Source of the DNA: Poseidonocella sp. HB161398
Lineage (GTDB): Bacteria > Pseudomonadota > Alphaproteobacteria > Rhodobacterales > Rhodobacteraceae
NCBI RefSeq assembly: GCF_005870025.1
Contig: NZ_VATA01000004.1
Span: forward strand, 62,001 to 126,000
Direction of reading: 5' to 3'
DNA: 64,000 nucleotides
The notes beneath the pieces were generated by a model that was not told where the DNA came from, searched no databases, and was given only the letters and a program-made list of their open reading frames with translations. A program made the position numbers and the translations under genes. Shown in pieces: positions 56,059 through 64,000 of this stretch. Position 1 is the first letter of the stretch; the number at the start of each line of letters is the position of its first letter.

Positions 56059-58512
56059 ATGAGCGCCGCCCTGCCCGCCCATCTGGCGCGCTGGCTCGAG
56101 GACCGCGGCTGGTCGCTGCATCCCCACCAGGCGGAGATGCTGGCGCGGAAGGACCTGCCCGCGCAGCTGCTGGTCGCGCCGACCGGCGGCGGCAAGACGC
56201 TGGCGGGCTTCCTGCCGAGCCTGGCCGAGCTCGGCCCCGCCCCGGGCAAGGGGCTGCACACGCTCTACATCTCGCCTCTGAAGGCGCTCGCGGCCGATAT
56301 CCGCCGCAACCTCGCGGCGCCGATCGAGGGCTCGGGCGCGGCGATCCGGGTGGAGGACCGCAGCGGCGACACCTCCTACAGCGCGCGCCAGCGCCAGCGC
56401 GCCGACCCGCCGCATATCCTGCTGACCACGCCCGAAAGCCTGGCGCTGATGATCTCCTATCCCGACGCCCCGCGGATCTTCGCCGGGCTGCAGCGGGTGG
56501 TGCTCGACGAGATCCACGCGCTGGCGGAATCGAAGCGCGGCGACCAGCTGATGCTGGCGCTGTCGCGGCTGGAGGCGCTCTGCCCCGGGCTGCGCCGGGT
56601 CGGGCTCTCGGCCACGGTCGAGGACCCGCCGGCGCTGGCCCGCTATCTCGCGCGGCATCCCGATCCCTGCCCGGTCCTGACCGCCGATCCCGGCCCCGAT
56701 CCCGATATCGCCATGATGGCGCTGCCCGAGCCGCCGCCCTGGGCGGGGGGCGGCGCGCGCTATGCCATTCCCCGCGTGCTCGAGGAGATCGCGCGCCACC
56801 GCACGACGCTGATCTTCCACAACACCCGCGCCCAGGCCGAGATCTTCTTCCGCGAGCTCTGGCTGCAGAACGAGAACGCGCTGCCGATCGGCATCCACCA
56901 TGGCAGCCTCGCCCGCGAGCAGCGGCTGAAGGTCGAAGCGGCGATGGCCGCGGGCAGCCTGCGCGCGGTGGTCTGCACCGGCTCGCTCGATCTGGGCATC
57001 GACTGGGGCGATGTCGACCTGGTGATCCAGATCGGCGCGCCGAAGAACGTCAAGCGGCTGGTGCAGCGGATCGGCCGCGCCAACCACCGCTACAACGCGC
57101 CCTCGAAGGCGCTGCTGGTGCCCGCCAACCGCTTCGAGGTGGTCGAGTGCCAGGCCGCGCTGGAGGCGGTGAAGGCGCGCGATCTCGACGGGGCGCCGCG
57201 CGGCCCCGGCCCGCGCGACGTGCTCTGCCAGCACATCCTGATCGCTGCCTGCGCCGGAGAATTCGAGGCGGATGCGCTTTTCGCCGAGGTGGCGCAGGCC
57301 GGGCCCTATGCGGGGCTGGCCCGCGCAGAATTCGACGCCTGCCTGGAGTTCTGCGCCACCGGGGGCTACGCCTTCCGCGCCTATGACCGCTGGCAGCGGC
57401 TGAAGCAGCGGCCCGACGGGCGCTGGGGCCTGCGCGATCCCCGCGCGGCACGGCTGATCCGGATGAACCTGGGCACGATCCAGGACAGCGACCTGGTGAA
57501 GGTGCGCATGCGCGGCCGCGGCCCGTCTCTGGGCGAGGTGGAGGAGGCCTTCGCCGCCACGCTGACCCAGGGCGACAGCTTCCTGATGGGCGGCCGCGTC
57601 GTGCGCTACGAGGGGCTGCGCGAGATGACGGTCGAGGTCAGCAGCGAGCGCGGGCGCGAGCCGAAGGTCGCGGTCTTCTCGGGCACGAAATTCGCCACGT
57701 CGACCCAGCTGTCGGACCGCATCCTGCGGATGCTGAACACCCCGGACTGGCCCGAGCTGCCGGATCACACGGCGGACTGGCTGCGGCTGCACCGCGAAGT
57801 CTCGCAGATGCCGCGCCGCGACCGGCTGCTGATCGAGAGCTTCCCGCTCGAGGGGCGCGAGCATGCCTGCATCTACGGCTTTGCCGGGCGCAACGCGATG
57901 CAGACGCTGGGGCTGCTGGCGACCCAGCGGATGGAAGAGGCCGGGCTGGCGCCGCTGGGCTTCGTTGCGTCGGATTACGCCGTGCTGATCTGGGGGCTGG
58001 AGCGGCTGGAGGATCCCGCGCTGCTGTTCGGCGCGGGGAACCTGCGCGCGGGCTTCGAGACCTGGCTCGAGGGCAATGCGGTGATGAAGCGGACCTTCCG
58101 CGGGGTGGCGACCATTGCCGGGCTGATCGAGCGCAACCATCCCGGCGCGCGCAAGTCCGGGCGGCAGGCGACCTTCTCCTCGGACATCCTCTATGACACG
58201 CTGCGCAAGTACGATCCCGGCCACCTGCTGATGCGGATCACCCGCGAGGAGGCGCTGAAGGGGCTGGTCGATTTCGGCCGGATCGAGGAGATGCTGGCGC
58301 GGATCGGCGACCGGATCGACCTGCTGCGGCTGGACCGGGTGACGCCGCTGGCCGCGCCGCTGCTGCTTGAAGCCGGGCGGGTGCCGGTCGAGGGCCAGGG
58401 GCGCGAGCGGCTGCTGGAGGACCAGGCGGCCCGCGCCATGGCCGAGGCCGGGCTCGACCGGCTCGACCGGGGGCCGCGGCTGACCCCCGCCCCGCCGCGG
58501 CGGATCGGCTGA
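56059..58512 (+). CDS. lhr: Lhr-type DEXH-box helicase (ligase-associated)
   Basis: An 817-residue superfamily 2 helicase of the short Lhr type linked with DNA-damage response ligase modules. Motif I is APTGGGKT, motif II DEIH, motif III SAT and motif VI QRIGRANHR. Lhr-core and C-terminal parts follow, including MNLGTIQDSDLVKVRMRGRGPSLGEVEEAF and GDSFLMGGRVVRYEG. The ATG at 56059 (MSAALPAHLARWLEDRGW) is the family start. In many alphaproteobacteria a PdeM phosphoesterase gene follows; here a crotonase gene on the other strand begins three bases after the stop, so that partner is not adjacent. Confidence 0.93.
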   Translation: MSAALPAHLARWLEDRGWSLHPHQAEMLARKDLPAQLLVAPTGGGKTLAGFLPSLAELGPAPGKGLHTLYISPLKALAADIRRNLAAPIEGSGAAIRVEDRSGDTSYSARQRQRADPPHILLTTPESLALMISYPDAPRIFAGLQRVVLDEIHALAESKRGDQLMLALSRLEALCPGLRRVGLSATVEDPPALARYLARHPDPCPVLTADPGPDPDIAMMALPEPPPWAGGGARYAIPRVLEEIARHRTTLIFHNTRAQAEIFFRELWLQNENALPIGIHHGSLAREQRLKVEAAMAAGSLRAVVCTGSLDLGIDWGDVDLVIQIGAPKNVKRLVQRIGRANHRYNAPSKALLVPANRFEVVECQAALEAVKARDLDGAPRGPGPRDVLCQHILIAACAGEFEADALFAEVAQAGPYAGLARAEFDACLEFCATGGYAFRAYDRWQRLKQRPDGRWGLRDPRAARLIRMNLGTIQDSDLVKVRMRGRGPSLGEVEEAFAATLTQGDSFLMGGRVVRYEGLREMTVEVSSERGREPKVAVFSGTKFATSTQLSDRILRMLNTPDWPELPDHTADWLRLHREVSQMPRRDRLLIESFPLEGREHACIYGFAGRNAMQTLGLLATQRMEEAGLAPLGFVASDYAVLIWGLERLEDPALLFGAGNLRAGFETWLEGNAVMKRTFRGVATIAGLIERNHPGARKSGRQATFSSDILYDTLRKYDPGHLLMRITREEALKGLVDFGRIEEMLARIGDRIDLLRLDRVTPLAAPLLLEAGRVPVEGQGRERLLEDQAARAMAEAGLDRLDRGPRLTPAPPRRIG

Positions 58513-58515
58513 GCC

Positions 58516-59310
58516 TCAGTCCTGGCGGTAGTCCGGCGCGCGCTTCTCCAGGAAGGCGGAGATGCCCTCCTCGGTTCCCGGCTCCAGCATGTTCGCCACC
58601 ATCGCCGCCGAGGTCAGCTCGTAGGCCTGGTCGAGCGGCAGCTCCAGCTGGTCGTAGAAGACCCCCTTGCCGATCCGCACTGCCGCGCCGAGCTTCGCTG
58701 CGATCCCCTCGGCCATCGCGGCCGCCTCCGCCGCCAGCTGGCCCGCGGGCACCACGCGGTTCACGAGCCCCAGCTCGCGCGCGCGGGTCGCGTCGAGGAA
58801 CTCGCCCGTCACCAGCATCTCGAAGGCCTGCTTGCGCGGCAGGTTGCGGCTGAGCGCCACCATCGGCGTCGAGCAGAAGAGCCCGATATTGACGCCGTTG
58901 ACGCCGAAGCGCGTGCCCTCGGCCGCCACGGCGAGGTCGCAGCTGGCCACCAGCTGGCAGCCCGCCGCCGCCGCCACGCCATGGACCTGGGCGATGACCG
59001 GCTGCGGCATCGTCCGGATCAGCCGCATCAGCGCCGAGCAGCGGGCGAAGAGATCGGCGAAATACCCCGCCCCGCCATCGGGCGCCTGCCGTCCGGCGGT
59101 CATCTCCTTCAGGTCGTGCCCGGCGCAGAAGGCCTTGCCCGCCGCCGAGAGCACCACCACCCGGCAGCCCGGATCGGCGGCAATCGCGCCGAGCTCTGCC
59201 GTCAGCTCCGCCAGCATCGCATCCGAGAGCGCATTGAGCCGCCCCGGATCGTCCAGCACCAGATGCGCCACCGCGCCCTCGCGGCGGCAGGAAAGCCGTT
59301 CTGCGCCCAT
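58516..59310 (-). CDS. Enoyl-CoA hydratase/isomerase family protein (ECHDC3-like)
   Basis: A 264-residue crotonase-fold protein. The oxyanion-hole part FCAGHDLKEM, the helix HGVAAAAGCQLVASCDLAVAAEGTRFG and NGVNIGLFCSTPMVALSRNLPR are typical of the ECHDC3 group. In that group the catalytic Glu positions of canonical enoyl-CoA hydratase are replaced, as here, so hydratase activity is doubtful. The C terminus TEEGISAFLEKRAPDYR is conserved. It converges on lhr, with three bases between stops, and is divergent from rplM. Confidence 0.9.
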   Translation of the reverse strand: MGAERLSCRREGAVAHLVLDDPGRLNALSDAMLAELTAELGAIAADPGCRVVVLSAAGKAFCAGHDLKEMTAGRQAPDGGAGYFADLFARCSALMRLIRTMPQPVIAQVHGVAAAAGCQLVASCDLAVAAEGTRFGVNGVNIGLFCSTPMVALSRNLPRKQAFEMLVTGEFLDATRARELGLVNRVVPAGQLAAEAAAMAEGIAAKLGAAVRIGKGVFYDQLELPLDQAYELTSAAMVANMLEPGTEEGISAFLEKRAPDYRQD

Positions 59311-59474
59311 GATATCCTCCCCGTCTCCTCGCGCCCGAGCTTGATCGCCCCGCCCCGCGCTGGCAAGCCCGCCGCCACCGGGATCCGCGACTCGATTCCG
59401 CCCAAAATTCTGTGGTATCTAATTACCTTTCTTGCAAGTGCCTGCGATCGCGTGATTTTCTGGGGAAATTGCGC

Positions 59475-59503
59475 TTGCAAAGGATGCGGGCTTTTGGCAC
59501 ATA
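59475..59503 (+). promoter_or_regulatory. Candidate promoter of rplM-rpsI
   Basis: TTGCAA at 59475 and CACATA at 59498 with a 17-base spacer, within an AT-richer gap between the crotonase gene and rplM. This leaves an untranslated leader of about 65-70 bases. The -10 is weak. Confidence 0.3.
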
Positions 59504-59576
59504 CCCGCAACGCGAGTCGGGCGCCCCCTGGGGCTCTCCCGCGAGACATTCATCGGAACCCACCAAGGTGCCCACC

Positions 59577-60038
59577 ATGAAAACCTACACAGCCAAACCG
59601 GCTGACATCGACAAGAAGTGGATCCTGATCGACGCCGAGGGCGTGGTTCTGGGCCGTCTTGCATCGATCGTCGCCATGCGCCTGCGCGGCAAGCACAAGG
59701 CAACCTTCACTCCGCATATGGACATGGGTGACAACGTCATCATCATCAATGCGGACAAGGTCAAGCTGACCGGCAAGAAGCGCAACGAGAAGACCTACTA
59801 CCGCCACACCGGCCATCCGGGCGGCATCAAGTCGACCACCGCCGACAAGGTGCTGGACGGCCGCTATCCGGGCCGCGTCGTCGAGTCCGCCGTCAAGCGC
59901 ATGCTGCCGGGCAACCGCCTGTCGCGCCAGCTGATGACGAACCTGCGCATCTACGCCGGCACCGAGCATCCCCACGAGGCGCAGGCGCCCGAAGTGCTCG
60001 ACGTCAAATCCATGAACGCTAAGAACGCGCGGAGCTGA
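59577..60038 (+). CDS. rplM: Ribosomal protein L13 (uL13)
   Basis: Large-subunit protein, 153 residues. Family blocks are [57 protein letters not shown] and the L13 signature [43 protein letters not shown] precedes the ATG at 59577. It is immediately followed by rpsI, the universal partner. Codon use is strongly biased, as expected for a highly expressed gene. Confidence 0.98.
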   Translation: MKTYTAKPADIDKKWILIDAEGVVLGRLASIVAMRLRGKHKATFTPHMDMGDNVIIINADKVKLTGKKRNEKTYYRHTGHPGGIKSTTADKVLDGRYPGRVVESAVKRMLPGNRLSRQLMTNLRIYAGTEHPHEAQAPEVLDVKSMNAKNARS

Positions 60039-60040
60039 TA

Positions 60041-60532
60041 ATGGCCGAGGAACTCAAGTCCCTGGAAGACCTGAACCAGGCCGTCGCAGGCTCCGTCGCC
60101 ACGGCCGTCATCGATGACACCCCGCGCGAGCCCGTCCGTGACGAGCTCGGCCGCTCCTACGCGACCGGCAAGCGCAAGGACGCCGTCGCACGCGTCTGGG
60201 TCAAGCCGGGCTCCGGCAAGGTCGTCGTCAACGGCAAGGACCAGGCCGTGTATTTCGCACGTCCCGTTCTGCGCCTGATCCTGCGCCAGCCCTTCACCGT
60301 GGCCGGCGTGGAAGACCAGTTCGACGTCTACGCAACCGTCACCGGCGGCGGCCTCTCCGGCCAGGCAGGTGCGGTCAAGCACGGCATCTCCAAAGCCCTG
60401 CAGCTTTACGATCCGTCGCTGCGCGGCGCGCTGAAAGCGGCAGGCTTCCTGACCCGCGACAGCCGCGTCGTCGAGCGGAAGAAATTCGGCCGCCGCAAGG
60501 CACGCCGCTCCTTCCAGTTCTCGAAGCGCTGA
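60041..60532 (+). CDS. rpsI: Ribosomal protein S9 (uS9)
   Basis: Small-subunit protein, 163 residues, with an alphaproteobacterial N-terminal extension of about 35 residues before the conserved [14 protein letters not shown]. The S9 signature [31 protein letters not shown] is present, and the C terminus [13 protein letters not shown] contacts the P-site tRNA. It starts two bases after the rplM stop, so the pair is coupled. A strong terminator follows. Confidence 0.98.
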   Translation: MAEELKSLEDLNQAVAGSVATAVIDDTPREPVRDELGRSYATGKRKDAVARVWVKPGSGKVVVNGKDQAVYFARPVLRLILRQPFTVAGVEDQFDVYATVTGGGLSGQAGAVKHGISKALQLYDPSLRGALKAAGFLTRDSRVVERKKFGRRKARRSFQFSKR

Positions 60533-60555
60533 TCCGTCAGCTTTCGCGACATCGG

Positions 60556-60584
60556 AACGCCCGGGCATCTGCCCGGGCGTTTTC
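60556..60584 (+). terminator. Intrinsic terminator of rplM-rpsI
   Basis: AACGCCCGGGC and GCCCGGGCGTT form an 11-bp stem with loop ATCT followed by TTTCG, 23 bases after the rpsI stop. Confidence 0.88.
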
Positions 60585-60666
60585 GTTTGCGCCCCTCCCG
60601 TCCGAGCCGCCGCGCATCTGCCAGGATGGTCCCGGCGGCCCGAGCCGCCGCAAGGCAGGCCAGCCG

Positions 60667-60940
60667 ATGGTCATGCGCATTTTCCAAATCCTCATCCGCC
60701 CGGGCAAGGAGGCCCGGTTCTTCCACGGCACCGCCAGTCCGTTGATGGACCGTACCGAGGGGCTGGTCCGCGTGCGGCCCGGCGCCGCGCGGCCCGGGAC
60801 CCGCGGGTGTTCAGCTTCGCCATGATCCGGGAGAGCCCCGAGGCGCTGACGGCCTTCGCGGGCGGGGACTGTGCCCAGCCCGAGGGCGCCTTCGCCGAGT
60901 CGCGGACGATCCGCCACTGCGACCTGGCAGAGGCACGAAA
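60667..60940 (+). pseudogene. Frameshifted ABM-domain protein
   Basis: The frame from 60667 encodes MVMRIFQILIRPGKEARFFHGTASPLMDRTEGLVRVRPGAARPGTR, then runs to a stop. The rest of a YgiN/ABM-like domain continues in another frame from about 60807: VFSFAMIRESPEALTAFAGGD, then FAESRTIRHCDLAEA. The blocks join at a single position, so one indel disrupts the gene. The domain end is also blurred, because no stop follows in the second frame. It lies between the ribosomal-protein terminator and the sugar-transporter terminator. A sequencing error is possible. Confidence 0.6.
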
Positions 60941-60971
60941 AACGGCCCTCCGGGGGATGCGCCGGAGGGCC
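60938..60971 (-). terminator. Intrinsic terminator of the sugar ABC operon
   Basis: GGCCCTCCGG and CCGGAGGGCC form a 10-bp stem with an 8-base loop; the minus strand then reads GTTTTTCG. It is about 40 bases past the ATP-binding protein stop. Confidence 0.85.
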
Positions 60972-61010
60972 GGACCCGGCGCGGCGGCCGGGAAGGCAGT
61001 GCCGCGGCCG

Positions 61011-61790
61011 TCAGGCCGCGGCGCGTCCCGCGGGCGGTTCCTTCGCCCCGGTCATGAAGGCCACCGCATCGGACATCGTGTACTCGTCCGGGCGGACCAC
61101 GCAGAGCCTGCGCCCCAGCCGGTGGACATGGATCCGGTCGGCCACCTCGAAGACATGGGGCATGTTGTGCGAGATCAGGATGATCGGGATCCCGCGCGAG
61201 CGGACATCCTGGATCAGGTCCAGGACCCGGCGGCTCTCCTTCACGCCGAGCGCGGCGGTGGGCTCGTCGAGGATGATGACCTTGGACCCGAAGGCCGCGG
61301 CGCGCGCCACCGCGACGCCCTGGCGCTGGCCGCCCGAGAGCGTCTCCACCGCCTGGTTGATGTTCTGGATCGTCATCAGCCCCAGCTCGCTGAGCTTGTC
61401 GCGGGCGAAGGCCTCCATCGCCGGGCGGTCGAGCATGCGCAGGTACTTGCCGCGCCAGTCCTTGCGGCGCAGCTCGCGCCCCATGAACATGTTGTCGGCG
61501 ATCGACAGCGCCGGGGACATGGCGAGGGTCTGGTAGACCGTCTCGATTCCCGCCGCGCGCGCCTCGATCGGCGAGGCGAAGGCGATCTTGCGGCCCTCCA
61601 GGTAGATCTCGCCGGCATCGGGGGTCACCGCCCCCGAGATCGCCTTGATCAGCGTCGACTTGCCCGCGCCGTTGTCGCCGATCACCGCCAGGATCTCGCC
61701 CGGCATCAGCTCGAAATCGCAATGGTCGAGCGCGGTTACCTTGCCGTAGCGCTTGACCAGCCCGCGGGCCCTGAGAATGGGATCCGTCAT
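61011..61790 (-). CDS. frcA: Sugar ABC transporter ATP-binding protein (FrcA-like)
   Basis: A 259-residue single-domain ATPase of the CUT2 sugar importer type. Walker A is GDNGAGKST (38-46), the signature is LSGGQRQGVAVARA, Walker B is VIILDEPTAALG and the switch is ISHNM. The single ABC domain, rather than two as in RbsA, and the phrase LSIADNMFMGREL are typical of FrcA of rhizobia. Its ATG overlaps the permease stop by four bases. The sugar is likely fructose or a related monosaccharide, by similarity only. Confidence 0.9.
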   Translation of the reverse strand: MTDPILRARGLVKRYGKVTALDHCDFELMPGEILAVIGDNGAGKSTLIKAISGAVTPDAGEIYLEGRKIAFASPIEARAAGIETVYQTLAMSPALSIADNMFMGRELRRKDWRGKYLRMLDRPAMEAFARDKLSELGLMTIQNINQAVETLSGGQRQGVAVARAAAFGSKVIILDEPTAALGVKESRRVLDLIQDVRSRGIPIILISHNMPHVFEVADRIHVHRLGRRLCVVRPDEYTMSDAVAFMTGAKEPPAGRAAA

Positions 61791-62866
61791 GCCGACACCT
61801 TCCTGATCCACTGATCCACCGAGACGGCGACGATGATGAGCGCGCCGATGAGGAGATAGGTCCATTGCGGGTTCGCCCCCGCCATGCGCAGCCCCAGTTC
61901 GAACACGCCGACGATCAGCGCGCCGAAGAAGGCGCCGAGGATCGAGCCGCGCCCGCCGAAGAGCGAGATGCCCCCGATCACCACGGCGGTGATCGCCTGG
62001 ATATTGCCGATCACGCCGGTCGTGGCCGAGGGCGAGACCGAGCCGAAGCGGCCGATCATCACCCAGCCCGCCAGGCCGCAGATCAGCCCCACGAGCATGT
62101 AGACCGACATCAGCGTGCGGTGGACATTGACGCCCGCCAGCGCCGCCGCCTCGGGGTCGTCGCCGACCGCGTAGACATGCCGCCCCCAGGCGGTGGAGCG
62201 CAGCGCATAGGCCAGCCCCAGCACCAGGACCAGCATCAGCACCACCCCCAGCGTGAAGGTCGCCCCGCCGATCTGGAACTTGGCGCCGAGGAACTGCAGG
62301 AAGGCGGCATCGGCCTCGATGTCCTGGGCGCGGATGGTCTCATTCGCGGAATAGAGGTAGTTCGCCGCCAGCACGATCTGCCACATGCCCAGCGTCACGA
62401 TGAAGGGCGGCAGCTTGACCTTGGAGACCAGCCAGCCGTTGACCGCGCCGATCGCCGTGCCGCAGGCCAGGCCGCAGACCACCGCGAAGAAGGGCGGGAT
62501 CCCGTAGCGGAAGGTGAACTGCCCCATGATGACCGAGCTCAGCACCGCAAGCGCACCGACCGACAGGTCGATCCCCGCGGTCAGGATGATCAGCGACTGC
62601 GCCGCGGCCAGCACGCCGACGATCTGCACCTGCTGCAGGATCAGCGTCAGCGCGAAGGGCGAGAAGAACTTGCCCCCCAGAAGCGCCCCGAAAAGGCCGA
62701 GCGCCACGATCAGCACGATCAGCGGCACCAGCGCGGGGGTTGAGTGCAAGACGTCGTGAAAGCGCCCGACTAGCCCCTTGCGATGCGGCTCGAAGGCGGC
62801 GACATCGCGCGTGGCATCCCGGGCTGCCGCCTCGAAATTCTCGGGCTGCGCGGTATGCGAGGACAT
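61787..62866 (-). CDS. frcC: Sugar ABC transporter permease (FrcC-like)
   Basis: A 359-residue membrane permease of the CUT2 family, with about ten hydrophobic helices from residue 45 on and a hydrophilic N-terminal region of about 40 residues. Family blocks are LIILTAGIDLSVGALAVLSSVIMG, GWLVSKVKLPPFIVTLGMWQI, GRHVYAVGDDPEAAALAGVNV and GGISLFGGRGSILGAFFGALIVGVFELGLRM. It is coupled to the ATPase gene by overlap and lies 69 bases downstream of the binding-protein gene, with a hairpin between. Confidence 0.93.
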   Translation of the reverse strand: MSSHTAQPENFEAAARDATRDVAAFEPHRKGLVGRFHDVLHSTPALVPLIVLIVALGLFGALLGGKFFSPFALTLILQQVQIVGVLAAAQSLIILTAGIDLSVGALAVLSSVIMGQFTFRYGIPPFFAVVCGLACGTAIGAVNGWLVSKVKLPPFIVTLGMWQIVLAANYLYSANETIRAQDIEADAAFLQFLGAKFQIGGATFTLGVVLMLVLVLGLAYALRSTAWGRHVYAVGDDPEAAALAGVNVHRTLMSVYMLVGLICGLAGWVMIGRFGSVSPSATTGVIGNIQAITAVVIGGISLFGGRGSILGAFFGALIVGVFELGLRMAGANPQWTYLLIGALIIVAVSVDQWIRKVSA

Positions 62867-62902
62867 TCTGGTCCCTCCCTGGACTGCGTGTTCGGACGGG
62901 TC

Positions 62903-62925
62903 GGGGCGCCCCTCCCGGGCGCCCC
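62903..62925 (-). terminator. Hairpin between binding-protein and permease genes
   Basis: GGGGCGCCC and GGGCGCCCC make a 9-bp stem with a 5-base loop in the 69-base gap after frcB. No T-run follows, so it more likely stabilises the binding-protein mRNA or attenuates transcription, as in other binding-protein operons. Confidence 0.5.
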
Positions 62926-62935
62926 CGCGCCGGGG

Positions 62936-63955
62936 TCAGCCCCAGCAGAGATCCTTGCCGTCGGCGACCGGGATCGACTCCACGCCCTCGGCGGGCTTGT
63001 CGGTCACCAGCGCGACGCCGGTATCGAAGAAGTCCTTGCCCTCGGTGGCGGCGGGCACGGTGCCGTCGCGGGCGAAGGCGGCAATCGCCTCGATCCCCTT
63101 CGAGGCCATCAGCAGCGGGTACTGCTGCGAGGTGGCGCCGATCACCCCGGCCTCGACATTGGCCACGCCCGGGCAGCCGCCATCGACCGAGACGATCAGC
63201 ACGTCATTCTCGCGCCCGACCGATTTCAGCGCCTCGTAGGCGCCAGCCGCGGCCGGCTCGTTGATCGTGTAGACGACATTGACGAAGGGATCGGTGGCCA
63301 GGAGGTTCTCCATCGCCTTGCGGCCGCCCTCCTCGTTGCCCTGGGTGACGTCATGGCCGACGATGCGCGGATCGCTTTCGTCGCCCCATTTCATCGGATC
63401 GCCCAGCTCGATGCCGAACCCCTTGAGGAAGCCCTGGTCGCGCATCACGCCGACCGTCGGCTGCGACACGTCGAGGTCGAGCATCGCGATCTTGGCGTCC
63501 TTGGCGGCGTCTCCCAGCGTCGCCGCCGCCCATTGGCCGATCAGCTCGCCGGCCAGGAAATTGTCGGTGGCAAAGGTCATGTCGGCCGCCTCGATCGGGT
63601 CGAGCGGCGTGTCGAGCGCGATCACCAGGATGCCCGCCGCCCGCGCCTGCTCTACCGCGGGCACGATGGCCGAGGTGCTCGAGGCGGTCAGCAGGATGCC
63701 CTTGGCGCCATTGGCGATGCAGGTCTCGATCGCGTTGACCTGGCTTTCATTGTCGCCGTCGACCTTGCCGGCATAGGCGTTCAGCTCGATCCCCAGCTCC
63801 GCCGCCTTGGCCGCGGCGCCCTCGCGCATCTTCACGAAGAACGGGTTGGTGTCCGTCTTGGTGATGATGCAGGCGCCGACATCGTCGCCGGCCGCATAGG
63901 CGCCGGTCGACAGGCAGGCAAGCAGGATGGCGCTGGTGGCCGTAATCGTCTTCAT
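62936..63955 (-). CDS. frcB: Periplasmic sugar-binding protein (FrcB-like)
   Basis: A 339-residue exported solute-binding protein of the ribose/fructose type (type I periplasmic fold). The signal peptide spans about 1-21 ([21 protein letters not shown]). Family parts are [58 protein letters not shown] and [21 protein letters not shown], then [26 protein letters not shown]. It resembles the fructose-binding FrcB of Sinorhizobium; ligand identity is not proven. It is the first gene of the operon; the promoter and any regulator lie at or beyond the right edge of the window. Confidence 0.92.
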   Translation of the reverse strand: MKTITATSAILLACLSTGAYAAGDDVGACIITKTDTNPFFVKMREGAAAKAAELGIELNAYAGKVDGDNESQVNAIETCIANGAKGILLTASSTSAIVPAVEQARAAGILVIALDTPLDPIEAADMTFATDNFLAGELIGQWAAATLGDAAKDAKIAMLDLDVSQPTVGVMRDQGFLKGFGIELGDPMKWGDESDPRIVGHDVTQGNEEGGRKAMENLLATDPFVNVVYTINEPAAAGAYEALKSVGRENDVLIVSVDGGCPGVANVEAGVIGATSQQYPLLMASKGIEAIAAFARDGTVPAATEGKDFFDTGVALVTDKPAEGVESIPVADGKDLCWG

Positions 63956-64000
63956 GAATGTTCCTCCCTACGGCAATTCGCAGCGGTCCTCTCCGCTACG

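Overview
The window reads as a chromosomal segment of a high-GC alphaproteobacterium, most likely family Rhodobacteraceae. Supporting signs are the aa3-oxidase locus order (coxB, ctaB, small coxF-like gene, ctaG, coxC, SURF1, thrC, M16 peptidase), the divergent hemC/hemE pair, zapA next to a coiled-coil gene opposite tkt, and an Lhr-type helicase. Genus cannot be fixed from the sequence alone. Most of the DNA is densely packed housekeeping genes, interrupted by GC-rich stretches of about 1 to 1.7 kb without intact genes.

Layout. 1-7.8 kb: uvrA (3' end outside the window), a small hypothetical gene, acnA, a secreted DUF1223 thioredoxin-like protein and a LpxL-type acyltransferase. 7.8-9.3 kb: a decayed stretch with pieces of an IS110/IS1111 transposase. 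9.3-13.7 kb: a lone fliG, purB, a DUF6314 gene, an ABM monooxygenase and a secreted esterase. 13.7-14.8 kb: no gene seen. 14.8-19.1 kb: two GNAT genes, ppk2, hemC and hemE. 19.1-20.8 kb: no gene seen. 20.8-28.1 kb: zapA with a coiled-coil partner, tkt, a frameshifted DUF6653 pseudogene, a gamma-glutamylcyclotransferase-like gene, a GNAT, hemF, a thioesterase and tRNA-Glu. 28.1-34.7 kb: an orphan phnM, GNAT, flavin reductase, arsM, a LysE exporter, a GST, mtnP and apt. 34.7-35.8 kb: gene-free DNA with a degenerate tandem repeat of about 150 bp.

35.8-46.6 kb is a long minus-strand run: a membrane protein with a 40-residue Cys-rich secreted peptide, an FAD-linked dehydrogenase with an MBL-fold protein, rimJ, an M16 peptidase, thrC, SURF1 and the cytochrome oxidase genes. 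46.8-54.5 kb is plus-strand: tldD, dprA, topA, a GNAT and scoAB. 54.6-64 kb holds another GNAT, a HAD-like protein, lhr, a crotonase, rplM-rpsI, an ABM pseudogene and a FrcBCA-type sugar ABC operon, whose terminator is visible.

Functionally the genes cover DNA repair and uptake (uvrA, lhr, topA, dprA), tetrapyrrole synthesis (hemC, hemE, hemF, ctaB), aerobic respiration (coxB, coxC, ctaG, SURF1), central carbon (acnA, tkt, scoAB), purine salvage and synthesis (mtnP, apt, purB) and arsenic methylation (arsM). A near-consensus FNR-type site lies between coxB and tldD. I did not find a CRISPR array, an intact mobile element, or a clear new multi-gene defence or biosynthetic system. The best leads are the Cys-rich peptide/membrane-protein pair, the coiled-coil gene coupled to zapA, the tandem repeat that carries a copy of a neighbouring gene's end, and the orphan divergent FliG.
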